Origin: Glycine soja
Taxonomy: Eukaryota > Streptophyta > Magnoliopsida > Fabales > Fabaceae
Assembly: GCF_004193775.1 (NCBI RefSeq)
Contig: NC_041005.1
Location: 9,922,501-9,986,500 of the forward strand
DNA length: 64,000 nucleotides
Direction of reading: 5' to 3'
Of this stretch, positions 46,342 to 58,546 are shown in pieces; position 1 is the stretch's first letter, and every line of letters starts with the position of its first letter. Below the pieces are notes generated by a model. That model was not told where the DNA came from and did not search any database. It was given only the letters and a program-made list of their open reading frames with translations. The translations under genes and the position numbers were made by a program.

Positions 46342-48344
46342 GTAATGTGGATGAACGATTCATCTTGACATGGAAGACATGCTTTGTCGAAGGAAATTAA
46401 GCTTGCGCCTCATGAAAACAGGTTTGGGTAGGCAATGTTGTGTGCTTGAGAAATCAAGTACTATGACACCATAACACTAAAAAAAGGTCAATTTAGCGGC
46501 CACCAAAGAGTATGGTCACAAATGGAAACCATTTTAGCCATCACATTTGTTTTTTGTTTAACAATTTTACTACAATTATTTAGTGACGGATTATGATCAT
46601 TGGACATAAAAAAGAGAAAAACTCATGAAATTTGTGGATCTTTCCACATAAAATGACTCATGGAGGTTGTCTCTCCTATCGGTTTAGTATGGAAGAGGAA
46701 TCGGTTCCCTCTATTTCTAGCAACAATCCATTAATCAACCTTTATGAATATGATTATCCCCACAACTACACGTGACTCACGCACCCTTTATCCATCCGAA
46801 TATGGCACCCAGACACCACCATCACATTTCCTTAGTGGGAATAAGTACCGAACCTTCTTCTACTATTTGTACATTTTTGATAGAGCCTAAAACTTGAAAA
46901 TAATGTATCAGTGTGTTCTCTTTGGTATAGATGCTATATGGTGGGCAACTGTGAATCACTTGCATACCATCACCATCCCTTCGATGTAAATCTTTGTGCC
47001 TGCAAAATGAAGTCAAGGCTAGGTCTCTAAACTTTATAGGACCTGCGAAACATAATAGAGACCCCAAGATTCAATGAGAGGGAGGATGGTGATGTCGTTG
47101 TGGCAGGAAAGGTTGTCGAAGTAAGTGGTGTTTGCCTATGGACTAATTAAAGTCAATGAGGAGGGAGTGGGAGGAAGAGGTTGGTTGGTCAAAAGAAGAC
47201 TTATGCTTTGTTTGGTTTGGGAAGTCAAAGAAAGTGAAAGAAAAAAAAAGAGTAAAAAAGTGAAAGATTTTTCAAGTTGTTTGGTTATATAAAAAAGAAA
47301 ATTGTATATATACAGACACAAATACTCCAAATAAAAAATATATAATAAGTATGAATATTTTTATTTTTTTCATCCATTTTATTTTGTCTTATTCACTTTC
47401 TTTTTAAAATGAGAAAAAAATATTTAAGTGAGTCCTATCACTTTTTTTCTTTCTTTTCGTCCCTTGTATTTTTCCATTTCGAAAGAGGATTTTTTTTTTT
47501 AAATGCATACCGGCCCCTTCCATTTCTTTTCCTTCGCCTCATTTTCTTACATTTCAAATAAAGTGTAAGTGTAGCGTATCTTACTAAATGAAGAAGAGAA
47601 TAAAGTAATAAACTTTTGTGACAATTCTAATTTTGTTATTCATTTGTACACACAAAAATCTATGAATACTTGTTAATACAACAACTGCCAAATTTATTTT
47701 AGTCACTCTAGGTAGATGTATGGCTACTGACAAAACTCTTTTCAATTTGTGTGATCTAGCAAAGAAAACAAATTTTAACAACCACATCGACAAGAATTCC
47801 TGATGCTCTACATGACTTTCGTTTGCTTCATCCATGAAATATTGTTTATCCTTTTGGCCAAATTTTCGAAAAGCAAATGATCAAAACACTGCAATCAATT
47901 ATTTTTCTATTTCTTTTTTCTTTCTGGAAATAAATCCTTACACCGTTCAATTAATTAACCATATTTTTCTAAAAGAAATTAAGCAACCATTTCAATATAA
48001 AAATATTTTACAATTTACGCACTACTATTCTAATTGACTAAAGTCTCATTATCTCAAATGTTTCAATAATAACTATTTTTCTTTTATTTAGGTTTAAAGT
48101 CAAATGCTAACAAATTTATTTCATGTTTAGTAAGAATAAAATAGGGAAAAAATAATTTAAATCCCATATAAATCTTACACCTATGATCTACTTTAATTTA
48201 AATATCTTTTGTTTATCCTCTCTATTAAATAGAACAATAGTGACTCAAACTATTAACACTAGAATCAGAGTGAAACCATATTCTATTAATAAAATAAAAT
48301 TATAGTAACAAAGTAACTTTTCATAGTATATATGTATATAAAAA
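46342..48344. other. AT-rich intergenic sequence
   Basis: No gene is supported. A stretch near 46471 (CACTAAAAAAAGGTCAATTT with AGCGGCCACCAAA) resembles a degraded CACTA-like end, but no partner end was found. Confidence 0.4.
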
Positions 48345-49304
48345 AAATGTGATTTTTGTTTTATTATATTTGAGTGTTATTTCATTTTACTTCGTTAAGT
48401 TCTAAAAGTTTTATTTGAATTTTTTATGTTTTTAAAAGTTTTATTTTGGTATATTAAGTTTTAAAATTTTCATTTTGATCATTTCTTCTGATTTTCGTTA
48501 GAAAACATTAATGTGTCATTAACTTTAAATTTTGAAATAATTAATTTAAAATAGTGATGACTAAAAATTGCACTATCTTTTTAAAACACATTCAACCACC
48601 TACTTTTATAGCCTCATCTTTTTGTGCAAACTCCATAATCATCACAACATAAACAATGCAATCACTGTTCACTCGAATCTACAACCTCCACAATATTACA
48701 ACCATCAATAATAAACAAATCAATCCATAACCTCCTTCCACTAAACAATACCATTGCGTCCATGGTTGTTAAAATCGTGTTTTAAATCGTAAAATCGTAC
48801 TATTTTACGATTCCACTAAGGTTCAACGAGTTAAATCGGAAGCAAAATCGAAACCGAAGTAGACTCGTCCGATTTAGCGCAGACTCGAGTGAGTCTGGGT
48901 AGACTCACGATTCTACTCCGAGTCCGCGGGTTTACGAAAACCTGAAACGGCATTGTGCTGGTGCAAAGCTACTCACTTACGAAAACCCGAAAATGGCTCT
49001 GTGCTATGCTACTCGCAGCTCTATCTACTCACTCTGCCTTGTTGAAGTTTAGTTTGGGTGCTGAGCTGCTCGCATCGGCGTCGTGGGGGTCTTCGTCATC
49101 GCTGGCCCTCACTCGCGACTCTGTCTGACTCGCGTGGTGCTGGACTACTGGTCCTCATCATTACAGAACACTCGTCGAAAGCCCTCATTTTCTCCTGAGC
49201 TACTCGCGTCGTGTTGGACTGCTACTCCAAGCTTTACTCCACGATGCTAAGGTAATTTCTCCTCTCCTTTACAGTCATAAAAAACCAGGGTCATAAGATT
49301 TGAA

Positions 49305-50940
49305 TGTTGGATCAAGTGACCTCAAAATAATTAAGAAGGGGAGGTTGAATTAATTATTAATGTGTCTTGACTAATTAAAAATTTATCCTTTTTAATATTA
49401 CTAGATTCAATTAGGCTTTACTACTAAGTTATGAGAAAGTAAAGAACAGAAACAATAACTTAGACAGAAGTAAAGCGAAAATAAAAAGTACACAATGGAA
49501 AAGTAAAGAGTGTAGGGAAGAAGAAAACAAACATAAGTTTTTATACTGGTTCGACAACAACCTGTGCCTACATCCAACCCCCAAGCAACCACCGGTTCTT
49601 GAGATTTCCTTTAATCTTGTAAAATCCTTTACAAGCAATGGGCCTCAAAGGATGTCCCTTCCTTTGTGCTCAGTGTAACACCAAGTAAATGTGCACTCCA
49701 CTTGAACTGATCCACAAGAAATGTACCCTCTCTTGTTCTCAGTATTACAACCCAAGTAGATGTATGCTCTACTTGTACCATAAAGGATGTACATTCCAAT
49801 GTGTTAAGACAAAGATATCTCAGGCGGTTAGTCCTTTGAAATCTTTTGTATAGAGGGAGGAGGAAAGAATCAAAAGAATTCTCGGACGATTAGTTCTTTG
49901 AATTCTTTTGGCAAAAGGGAGAAGAAATGAATCAAAAGAATTCTCAGATGGTTAATTCTTTGAATTCTTTTGGCAAGAGGGAGAAGGAATGAATCAAAAG
50001 AATTCTCAGACGGTTAGTTCTTTGAATTCTTTTGGCAAGAGGGAGAAGGAAAGAAGAAGAAGAATAACAGAAGTTTTTGGCCAATGAACTTTTCTTGATA
50101 AAGAAAGTATTGAACAAAAACTCATAGAAAGATGTTGAGAATAATTGAATGAAATCATTTTTTTTAATTCGTGCCATGATCACATATTTATAGTCATTTG
50201 ATGACTCAAGTTAAAGTTTGTGACTCTTGGCAATTTCTTTAAAACTAGTCACTTTAAAAGTTGTGACTCTCTTGAAAACTAGTCACTTTAAAAGTTGTGA
50301 CTCTTAAAAAATCTTCAGAAACTAGTCACTTTAAGAATTGTGACTTTTGGTAATTTAATTTTCAAAATAAGTCACTGGTAATCGATTACCATTGTAGTGT
50401 AATTGATTACACATCAACAGATGTGACTCTTCATGTTTAAATTTGAAAATCAACGTTTAAAAACCCTGATAATCGATTACAAGTATTGTGTAATCGATTA
50501 CACAAGTTTGAAACTGTTTTATCACAAGTTGTGACTCTTGAAATTTGAAATCTAATGTTTTAAAACATTGATAATCGATTACATGCTTATGGTAATCGAT
50601 TACAACTTTGTAAATTAGTTTGAAAAGAATGTTGGCTACTAGTAATCGATTACTGCCTTCTGGTAATCGATGTAAAACTCTTGGTAAAATATTTTTCTTT
50701 GAAAAATTCTCTTGAACAAAATTGTGCAATTCAATCTTTTCTTTTGAAAAAAAATCTTTTTATACTTATCTTGATGCTTTTCTTGAAGTTCTTGTACATC
50801 TTGAGTCTTCTCTTGAATCTTCACTTTAATCTTGATTCTTGATTGAATGACTCTTTGATTCTTGATACTTGCTTGACTCTTGATTCTTGACTTGAGTCTT
50901 TGGCATCATCAAAATAAACTTGGAAAGCTTTGTTTCCACA
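49305..50940. mobile_element. Solo LTR (1,636 bp), TAATCGATTA family, copy 2
   Basis: It starts TGTTGGATCAAGTGACCTCA and ends TTTGTTTCCACA. It is flanked by the exact 5-bp duplication TTGAA (49300-49304 and 50941-50945). It is homologous to 43213-44864 and has the same minisatellites and palindrome cluster. No coding domains were seen. Confidence 0.93.
50373..50673. repeat. Cluster of GTAATCGATTAC palindromes, copy 2
   Basis: Eight copies or single-base variants at about 50377, 50399, 50469, 50489, 50572, 50591, 50641 and 50661. Several have decayed (for example GTAATTGATTAC). Confidence 0.93.
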
Positions 50941-52449
50941 TTGAACCCTTATTCCTCGAACATTTTGCAAAAAGTTACCTGTTTTGAACTTGTTTCTTCA
51001 CACTTTACAAGACTATGTTTTCGCATCTGTTCCAAGTTCACAGTCTACTAATTTTATCTAATTTGTTATTTCCTTTTTCTATTAATTTTACAATCATATT
51101 TCATTTTTTACTTCATTACTATGTTTTGTTTGCTCTTAGATTGATAGTTGTTGTGTGTGTAAGCTGTGACTAATTAGTTATTGTTTACATGAATTTCTTT
51201 AACTATGGTTTTCTTAGTATTTGTGTAGTATAAATTATTTAGTTTGCATAGTATTTAAAATGGCTGTCATCCCACTTCTCGCACTGCCAATCCGAGATTG
51301 ATAACCATGTCTTATTAATTTAATTTCTTCCATTATATTGGAGATCTTTGTCTTAAATTTTCATCTCAAGAATATTTCTGTTTGTTTTCTGATTTTTGTT
51401 TATAATCCTATATTTTTTTTAGTTATTTATACTATTGGAATAATTACTTGGAATGCATGGATTTTGTGAAAAGAAAATGCTAGTTTGAGTGTTGAAGCAT
51501 TGCCTACCCTAGGATTTAAAGTTACTTTTATACCACTGTGGTTGAGGTCCTAATGTTCTTTCTCACTCATACATGAATCATCCTCATTCTTTAACCCCAC
51601 AATAATTTTGTGCAAGGGAATAGAAGAGAAGGGAAATTGATTGAAAAGCAAAACTTCAACACTTTGTTCTTGTTTTTGCTCAACCCAAGTTGACCATCCA
51701 TACTATTTGCCACTCATCACCACCTTGATTTTGTCCATTTTGACTATGAGCAGAAATACAATCGCTGCATATTTCAAACATGGAAAATCATAGATAGCCA
51801 CAATTGAGTGTGGATTGTGGACTATGTTAGTTTATTGAATTATTGTTAAAGTTTATTATTTTCATTTATTTTAGGGTTAAAATATTTACTTATGATTTTA
51901 TAAAAAAGAATATTAATATATTTTTTTATTTGAATAAACTCTTACGAGTTTAGGATTTGATTATACAAATCGAATTTACGGAGCCTCCACGATTCTACAT
52001 AGAATCGCGAGTCTAATAACCTTGATTGCGTCACTCTATAATCACACCGCGACCCAATACCAACATAGATAAAAATAATGTTAGACTTTGGGGTGATGAA
52101 AAATTTTAAATCTAACGTTGTAGTGGTAATTTTGAATCTTGATTCTATTTTTAATCACCATTATTTTAAATTAATTATTTAAAAAGTAAAAAATTAACAA
52201 AATACTAGTTATTTGTTAGCGAAAATGAAAAGAAAAAACAAAATGAAACTTTTTGGAAAATAAAAAAGATCAAAATATAATTTTCAAAAGCATAAATGAA
52301 CAAAATAAAACTTTTTAAATTTAATATATTAAAATAAAAATTTAAAAATATAAAAGATTAAAATAAAATTTTAAAATTTAATATATCAAAGTAAAAAAAT
52401 CCTAAAACCATATAAAAAGTGATATTTAGAAGAAAAATAGAGGAGCATT

Positions 52450-52927
52450 ATTGACATCTGAAAGTTACGGAGTCACTAAATGCAGTGGAATCCAATCTTT
52501 CCTACAATGATGTGAACATTTTGGTTGGCCAATGATACTCGTCCTAAGTGATTTTTTTTTTGGGAGACTCGAAAGTATCCGAAGTTCCTATTCCAGTTGC
52601 CAATTGGCATTTAAAAACCAAAAGGAAAAAAAATTATATATTAAACTAATAATAATACAGCTCCAATAATGAAATAAAATGATGGCAACTGAAAAGGAAA
52701 GGTTGACGTATTTGATTTCTCGTTAATGATGAACATCAGTCTCATAATCAATGGCCCCGATTCAGTCCTCGGTTTTAGGTTCTTGTTTTTATTTATCTCC
52801 CCCAACCTTCGCCGTTTTCTTCTCCACCTACTTGTATATCCTTAACCTGCTCCCACAAAACAAAACGCTACTCTAGTCTCTAGTAGTATCAGAGAATCAT
52901 CATAAAAAAGAGAATTAGAAGAAAAAG
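52450..52927. promoter_or_regulatory. Upstream region of the FLZ gene
   Basis: About 480 bp between the MITE-like arm and the FLZ start codon. The last 150 bp become C/T-rich (TTTATCTCCCCCAACC, TTTTCTTCTCCACC) as in plant 5'UTRs. TTTTTATTTATC near 52787 and TGTATATCC near 52831 are weak TATA candidates. No firm promoter call is possible. Confidence 0.35.
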
Positions 52928-53515
52928 ATGTTGTTAGGGAAGAGACCTCGTCCTCCAATTATGAAGAGAACAACAAGCATGTCCGAAATAACCTTCGATC
53001 TGAACACGACCTTGGACGATGATCCGAACAATCCCGTGAAGGGACCAGGAGGAAATCAGAACAGGGTTTGGGCCATGGTTTCACCCAGAAACCATTCCGA
53101 GGATACTACCCCTGACTTCTTGCGCGTTTGCTTTCTCTGCAAACGCCGTTTAGTACCCGCCCGAGACATCTTCATGTACAAGTAATTATTTTTACCCTTC
53201 TCTGCCTTAACAAGGATTCCATTCGGTGCCTTCGATGTGTCTTTTAATTTATGTTTTGTTGATATTGGACATAAGCTTAGTTTTGGTGTCTAGGCAATTT
53301 TCATTAATTGTTGTTAATTTGGATTGGAAGGGTCAGCATTAATTGAAAATTATTGCAGAGGTGATAGTGCTTTCTGTAGTTCAGAATGCCGTGAACAGCT
53401 GATGAAGCAGGATGAGAGAAAAGATAAGTATCGTGTGGGATCAAAGAAACAAGTTGCGGAAAAGCCTAATTCTGGGTCTCAAGTTAACAAAGGCGAAACC
53501 GTGGTTGCCTTGTAA
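52928..53515 (+). CDS. FCS-like zinc finger (FLZ, DUF581) protein, two exons
   Basis: Exon 1 is 52928-53181 and exon 2 is 53359-53515, joined by a GT...AG intron of 177 bp. The product is 136 residues and the frame is intact. The start is the first ATG after a C/T-rich leader; [20 protein letters not shown] and ITFDL are typical FLZ N-terminal words. The FLZ domain spans about residues 64-104 with Cys68, Cys71, Cys91 and Cys95 (C-x2-C-x19-C-x3-C, containing FCSSEC). The intron splits the domain at Lys86 or the equivalent, as in the family. FLZ proteins bind SnRK1 kinase subunits and act in energy, sugar and ABA signalling. It is the only apparently intact gene here. Family assignment is firm; the exact paralogue is not. 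Confidence 0.93.
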
Positions 53516-53629
53516 CTAATTGTGGCATCGCACGAAGGATTATTATTATTATTCCTATATGCCCATGCCCTTAGCTTATTTATGTTCATATACCTAGGCT
53601 TCTTCTTTCTCTTGGATATTTTTCATTTT

Positions 53630-54275
53630 GTTATGGCTTTGTTGTAATTTTTATCATTGCGCTTTTGGAATGTTTTTTTTTTTTTTTTGCGTGTTAAAGG
53701 GCAACATGGGCAAGTATTTTTGAAGCACGCTGTAGTGGTTTCCGTGGTGTTTTTGAATCTGATACGTAAAAAAGAATGAAAAAGAAAAACTGTAAATCAT
53801 AATCTGTTTTCTTTCTATGGGGAAAACTGCTTTCACGTCCTTAGTTACCTCACCTCTTCTTTCACGTCCTTAGTTACCTCACCTCACCTCTTCTTTCACA
53901 TCGTTGTGTTGTGTTTCTCAGTGGTGGACTAGTTCGTTGATTGTAAACTCCGTGTGTTTGACGAGCAAATTAGGTTGTGTTTAGTTTTTTTTTTTTTTTT
54001 CATATAATTTTGTTCTGGCTTTGTAATTTTCATCTGGGCGCTGTGTTTTGGAATATGTTCTTGCTTGTTAACGGGTAACACGGGCCACTATTTTTTAAGT
54101 GTGCATTCTTTGCATATTGGAACGTGTAAAACTTTTTGTAGTGATTTCCACGGGATTCTGAACCGGAACAAGTAAAAAAATAAAATAAAACTTGTAAATC
54201 ATAATCTGTTTTCTTTCTGGGTATTGGAAAACTTCATTCACTTGCCTATGTCACATCGTTGTGTCTCTCAACGTT
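53630..54275. repeat. Tandem duplication of the FLZ 3' flank (about 350-bp period)
   Basis: The order TTGTAATTTT...GCG, GGAAT, a GTTAA(A/C)GGG(C/T)AACA(T/C)GGGC block, GTAGTG(G/A)TTTCC, GTAAATCATAATCTGTTTTC and CTTTC occurs at 53640-53900 and again at 54020-54275. The copies are diverged. A shorter perfect repeat (TTTCACGTCCTTAGTTACCT) lies at 53831 and 53861. Confidence 0.85.
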
Positions 54276-55309
54276 GGCCTCGTTCATTAGTGGGTCGAAT
54301 AAGATGGTTTAGTTTATTTGACCATTTTATAAATATGTTTTGATCAAATGAAAGAGCTTGGCAAACATGAGTATATTTCACTAGCTTTTAATTTAATTTA
54401 GCTTTTATTTTTTAATCGCTTTTATGTTACCTTTTAGTTATCTTTAAAATACCAATATGAATTTAAAATTAATTAAAATCTAAAATTATAATTAATTATA
54501 TTTTTTGGCAAAATAAAAATGATATAGATATATCTTTTTATTTCATTTTATATTTATTAATTATTTCAACTATTAATTTTATTAAATGCTTCTAATTTAT
54601 TAAATTAATAAGTCTTTTTATTCAAATTAAAATATGACATAGGAATAAAAAGTACAAAAATGTAGTTTTTGCAGATTTTAAACTAGCATTTCAGCTAAAC
54701 TTGCACAACGTACCTTCTATATGTAGAGGATGGTGAATTGGTGATGGGATTTAGAATTTGACAAGTTTTTAACTTTTAATGGCGGCACTACTCCGCTGAT
54801 GAATGATCTCCCCCTTTTCTTCCTAGTGGCGATGTTAACAGCGAAATTAACATATTTAACAGGTAGGTTGCGTAATCTGACCCCGATTTAATTTTTTATA
54901 TTTAATTATTATTGTTTAATGCTCAATAGTGAATCCACATGACATGCTCAACCCACCAAATCTTTCTGTTGTTTATGTTTATACTTTATTTGTACTTGAA
55001 GTAGTAACGTGGACACTTAAAGACATTTCTTATTTCTTGAACAAGTTCTTTTTTAGGATTTTATGGTTATGGATTATTTATCAAATTTATTTATGATTAA
55101 TTTTTATTGAAAAATTTGAATGATTATTTTTAATGAGATTTTTTTAATCAACTTTTTATTTATAAGACTTAAATTTGAGATTTCACTTAAAGAGATTAAT
55201 ATCACTCAGATATGAACGAGAATATTTAGAATTTATTTGTTTAAATTTAAATATAATTAATTGTAAATTTGATTTGAAAGCATGTTAAAATAAGAAGAAA
55301 TGAATTTTT
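54276..55309. other. AT-rich intergenic sequence
   Basis: No gene, RNA or element boundary was seen. Confidence 0.5.
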
Positions 55310-55583
55310 TGCTTAATTATTAATTTGATCCCTAAATTATTTAAAATGATGAAATTTGGTCCATAAATTTTCAAACACTATAATTAAGTCTTCTAATTTT
55401 TTAAAATATTTCAATCAATTTTTTTCCGTCAAATTCAAACGGATACTCTTAATGAAAACTAATGAAAATCGTCGAAATTTAACGGCCAAATTAATGGTGT
55501 CAGTTTGAATTTAATGATTTAAAAATTTAATAACCATAATAAATTATTTTAAATAATTTAAGAATCAAATTAGTAATTAAGCA
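55310..55583. mobile_element. Palindromic MITE (about 274 bp)
   Basis: The left end TGCTTAATTATTAATTTGAT and the inverse of the right end (TGCTTAATTACTAATTTGAT) differ at one position. The similarity continues through CCCTAAATTATTTAAAAT. The two arms cover most of the element. The target duplication could not be defined. The superfamily is uncertain; a Mutator-like MITE is plausible. Confidence 0.82.
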
Positions 55584-57589
55584 TTTTTTTTTCATGCAGG
55601 CACTTGCTTAAGGCTTGGAATGTTGTTCATAACTTTTTCTTTTGCACCTGATCAAAGAGATGCACTTGCAAGCAACTCAAATCATGAACAGCTGCGTATA
55701 AATCTATCGTACTTTTTAAGATTTGGTACTTTTAAGTTTTAACCACTTGACAATGTTCTGTGCTTGCTTGCTAGTCGAAAGAATTCAGAGATATAAAATT
55801 CAATGTTAACATTCATGTTGAGATACCAAAATCTTGCTTGAAAAAAAAAACTTCAAAATAATATGGACAGAAACAAGAGGGCCACATATGTGGATGTGGC
55901 ATTCTTGAAGCTTTTCCTTTTTTGCTTTACATAATTTTTATTTTTATTTTTGCTTTACTCTTGAAGCTTTTCCTCAACCTTTGCGTCACACAAAGCAACT
56001 TGTAGGATATGACTCCTCCGTAACATACATGGATTTTAATATTTTTTAATCATTGTTCATCGCCAATTGACGATTAGATATACTGAGTAAATTTTATTGA
56101 TAGATGACCGAATTTGTTAAATATGTTAACAAAAGTTTGATTTCATGATGGTATGCATGAAGAAGGTTTTGTTGGAAGAGACCAAATTTATTTTAATAAT
56201 CTCTATATCTCTCATGACTTGTGACTGTAGAGATATCTTCCTTCAAAAAAAAAAAAAAAAAAAAAAGACATACTGAGTGGACAACTCGTACTTATCCATG
56301 GGAGGTTGTCAAGAGCTCTAATATGCAAGACATGCATGCATCCTTCGGATGCAATATGCAACCATGTGAAAGAAGCCACCTTTTCAAGTGATTTCATTTT
56401 TCTCGGGCTTCATCAGATCATGCTCACTATTGCCCACCCATCATGGTGCATGTCTGCATGGATGGCTACATTGACTAATTCCAAAAAATGTATTCTATAA
56501 ATTAATTAGTTTTCGAGAGAAAAGTATTTTTTTTTATCAGTAACTTAGGTGTCTACTTGAACAACATCACCCTTGAAGAAAATATGGATTCACTAAACTT
56601 CAAATGAACAGATTCGGAATACTACACATTGATAGCAAATGAAAAATTTAGTCTTGAACAAAGCAATATGCAAATTAAAGGCTGGCTTTGAAGTTGACTT
56701 TAAGTCATGAAGCGAGCATAAGTGACAGAACAAATGCAGAAGTACAAAAGAAACTCAAGCAGATATTAATAAGTCATAGCTAGTAAAGTGATAGAAAGAA
56801 GATATAACCGGTGAGCATGGATGCCTTCGCAATTCACACATTAGAAAGGCAAATCAGACCAACTTGCCATGTAGGATATGGATCAACCACAACCTGCATC
56901 TTATTAGTCACTACCCATATTAGGTTCTATTTTCAAGCAATGAACCATAGCCATCACCAAGAAGCCCAACAGTCTTCTAGGCAATACTTCTCTATAAGAG
57001 AAAAAAGAATGAAAAATAAAATAAGTTTCTTCCTAAGTTAAAATTAACATATGCATAAACTTATTTATAATAGTTTTCTTACATTAATTTTTCTAGAAGA
57101 TGATTTTTAATTTATACACTAGTTAAGTTTAGCTTATAAATTTATTTATTTATTTTCTGTTTATGGAAAAGTTTATCCAAATATATGTGGTAAGTGCAGT
57201 TTCCTGATGTTGAAACAAACAATTAAGATAATCTCCTACTGCAATTCTCTGTATTAGAATTTTGATCCTGCACATTGACTAAATCTACAAACCTATCTAC
57301 CAATACAACAACATTGTAACTTTTTGCATGAGCTCACCTGCAAATACTTTTTCTAACACGATGTAGCAAGAAAATTAAAATATCAAAGATGTCCATTCAA
57401 ATAAAAGTTGCAACAAGAAGCTTCATGATCTGTGCCACTTGCACCTCATAGAGCGTTTCAAGTTTCAAGAATCTGCACAACCTCGTCTTCTTCAAATAAC
57501 AGAGCAGAATGTTTATCATGCAAATGAAAGAGATTACGGCAAATTTTTCATATATTCCTAACTCAAGTACACAACAGGTATGAAGAACA
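55584..57589. other. Intergenic sequence
   Basis: No supported gene. A 22-bp poly(A) run (56247-56268) is not next to any recognisable retrogene. Confidence 0.5.
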
Positions 57590-58443
57590 CACTACTACAA
57601 AGATAGCATTTTAAGACAGGGACTATGACGGTTGTAAAGGAATCGCCTTAGAAAGGTGTGCGGTGGCATTTTTGTAATTATTGTAAGAATAAAAACATTT
57701 TACGATATTTATTCTAAGATGGTTAATAAAAATCGCCTTAGAATGTTAAATATAATTAAATTTACGACGGATTTTATAAAAAAATCCATCGTAATTCATT
57801 TGGATTAAAAAACTCACAGCACGTGGTCCTTTCTCCTTTCGCGCTGAACAAAATCTTGCCTTCTTCTAACCCTAGTCGCGGTTACAGCACCTCCGTCTCT
57901 CTCAATCAACAAATCCTATTTTTTCTATTTCCACACTCTCTCTGTCTGTCTCTCTCAATCAATGCTATTCCCTTTGTAGAAAACCTAGAAATTTCTACAA
58001 GCGAGTCTACCCTTTCCATCAACGATGCCGATCAATCCAATAAGGCTCACAAAACTTGTCAATCTGGTGCCAAAACCAACAAGAAGAAGACTAAGAAGAA
58101 GCAGAAGCAGAATCCCGATGACGTCGGAGGTGAGGATCCGAGGAAGCAAAACCCTGAGGCATTCACCTTTTCTTCCTCCAACAAAGCCAAGCACTTGCAA
58201 TCACGTGTCGTCAAGAAAGAGCAGTGCCGCCTCCATGCTCCCGTCATCGATTGCTCCTACGGCGAGCCTGCTCCCTACGTCGTCGTTGTGTAGGGCCCTC
58301 CTCAGGTGCATATTATTCTATTCTCTTTTCTTTCTCTCGAATTCAACTCAACACAACACAATTAGTTGCTAATCTTGCTCTGATTTCAGGTTGGGAAGTC
58401 ACTATTGATAAAGTCTTTGGTTAAGCATTACACAAAGCATTAC
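57590..58443 (+). mobile_element. CACTA element 3, left end with captured cargo (right end not found)
   Basis: CACTACTACAAAGATAG at 57590 is followed by subterminal repeats (TATGACGGTTGTAAAGG, TCGCCTTAGAA, TTACGACGG) shared with CACTA-2 and CACTA-4. Cargo (BMS1 exons) begins about 210 bp inside. No matching ...GTAGTG terminus was recognised downstream, so the element is truncated or its end has decayed; 58443 marks only the last recognisable cargo base. Confidence 0.7.
58024..58443 (+). pseudogene. Captured BMS1 ribosome-biogenesis GTPase exons 1-2
   Basis: Exon 1 (to 58305) reads DADQSNKAHKTCQSGAKTNK, a Lys-rich stretch, NPEAFTFSSSNKAKHLQSRV and CSYGEPAPYVVVV, then TAG where Gln is expected, then GPPQ at a GT donor. 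Exon 2 (58390 to about 58443) follows a TTTCAG acceptor with VGKSLLIKSLVKHYTKHYL. GPPQVGKS is the P-loop of BMS1, the GTPase needed for 40S subunit and U3 snoRNP maturation. The original ATG context seems shifted by one base (GATGCCGAT), so the frame enters from upstream. Only the N-terminal 130 or so of about 1,200 residues are present. Confidence 0.87.
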
Positions 58444-58496
58444 CTGTCTCAAATCAAAGAAAAACATCAGGAAAGAAAATACATACATACATACAC

Positions 58497-58546
<50 letters not shown>

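Larger units (their letters stand above)
48761..52024. mobile_element. Non-autonomous hAT element (3,264 bp)
   Basis: The left end CATGGTTGTTAAAATCG and the inverse of the right end, CAAGGTTATTAGACTCG, match at 13 of 17 positions. They are flanked by an exact 8-bp duplication ATTGCGTC (48753-48760 and 52025-52032), diagnostic of hAT elements. Subterminal AGACTCG/CGAGTCT words recur near 48870-48925 and 52005. No transposase was found. A solo LTR (49305-50940) sits inside, so the original element was about 1.6 kb. Confidence 0.92.
48345..52440. mobile_element. Long palindromic MITE-like element, split by a hAT insertion
   Basis: The left arm (about 48345-48570) and right arm (about 52165-52440) are inverted copies, for example TTTTCGTTAGAAAAC / TTTTCGCTAACAAA and ATAATTAATTTAAAATAGTGA / its inverse. 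Without the 3.27-kb hAT insertion the element is about 0.83 kb. It has no coding capacity. The alternating TTTTAAAATTTT arms resemble Mutator-like legume MITEs. Exact ends and target duplication could not be fixed. Confidence 0.65.

Noticed and set aside
46471..46660. Possible extra CACTA end (CACTAAAAAAAGGTCAATTT)
   Set aside because: No second terminus, target duplication or clear subterminal array was found.
56247..56268. Poly(A) run as a sign of a retroposed gene
   Set aside because: No coding or RNA-gene-like sequence is attached and no target duplication was found.
58059..58372. Three overlapping frames on both strands over BMS1 exon 1
   Set aside because: Shadows of the BMS1-like frame at 58024-58305.
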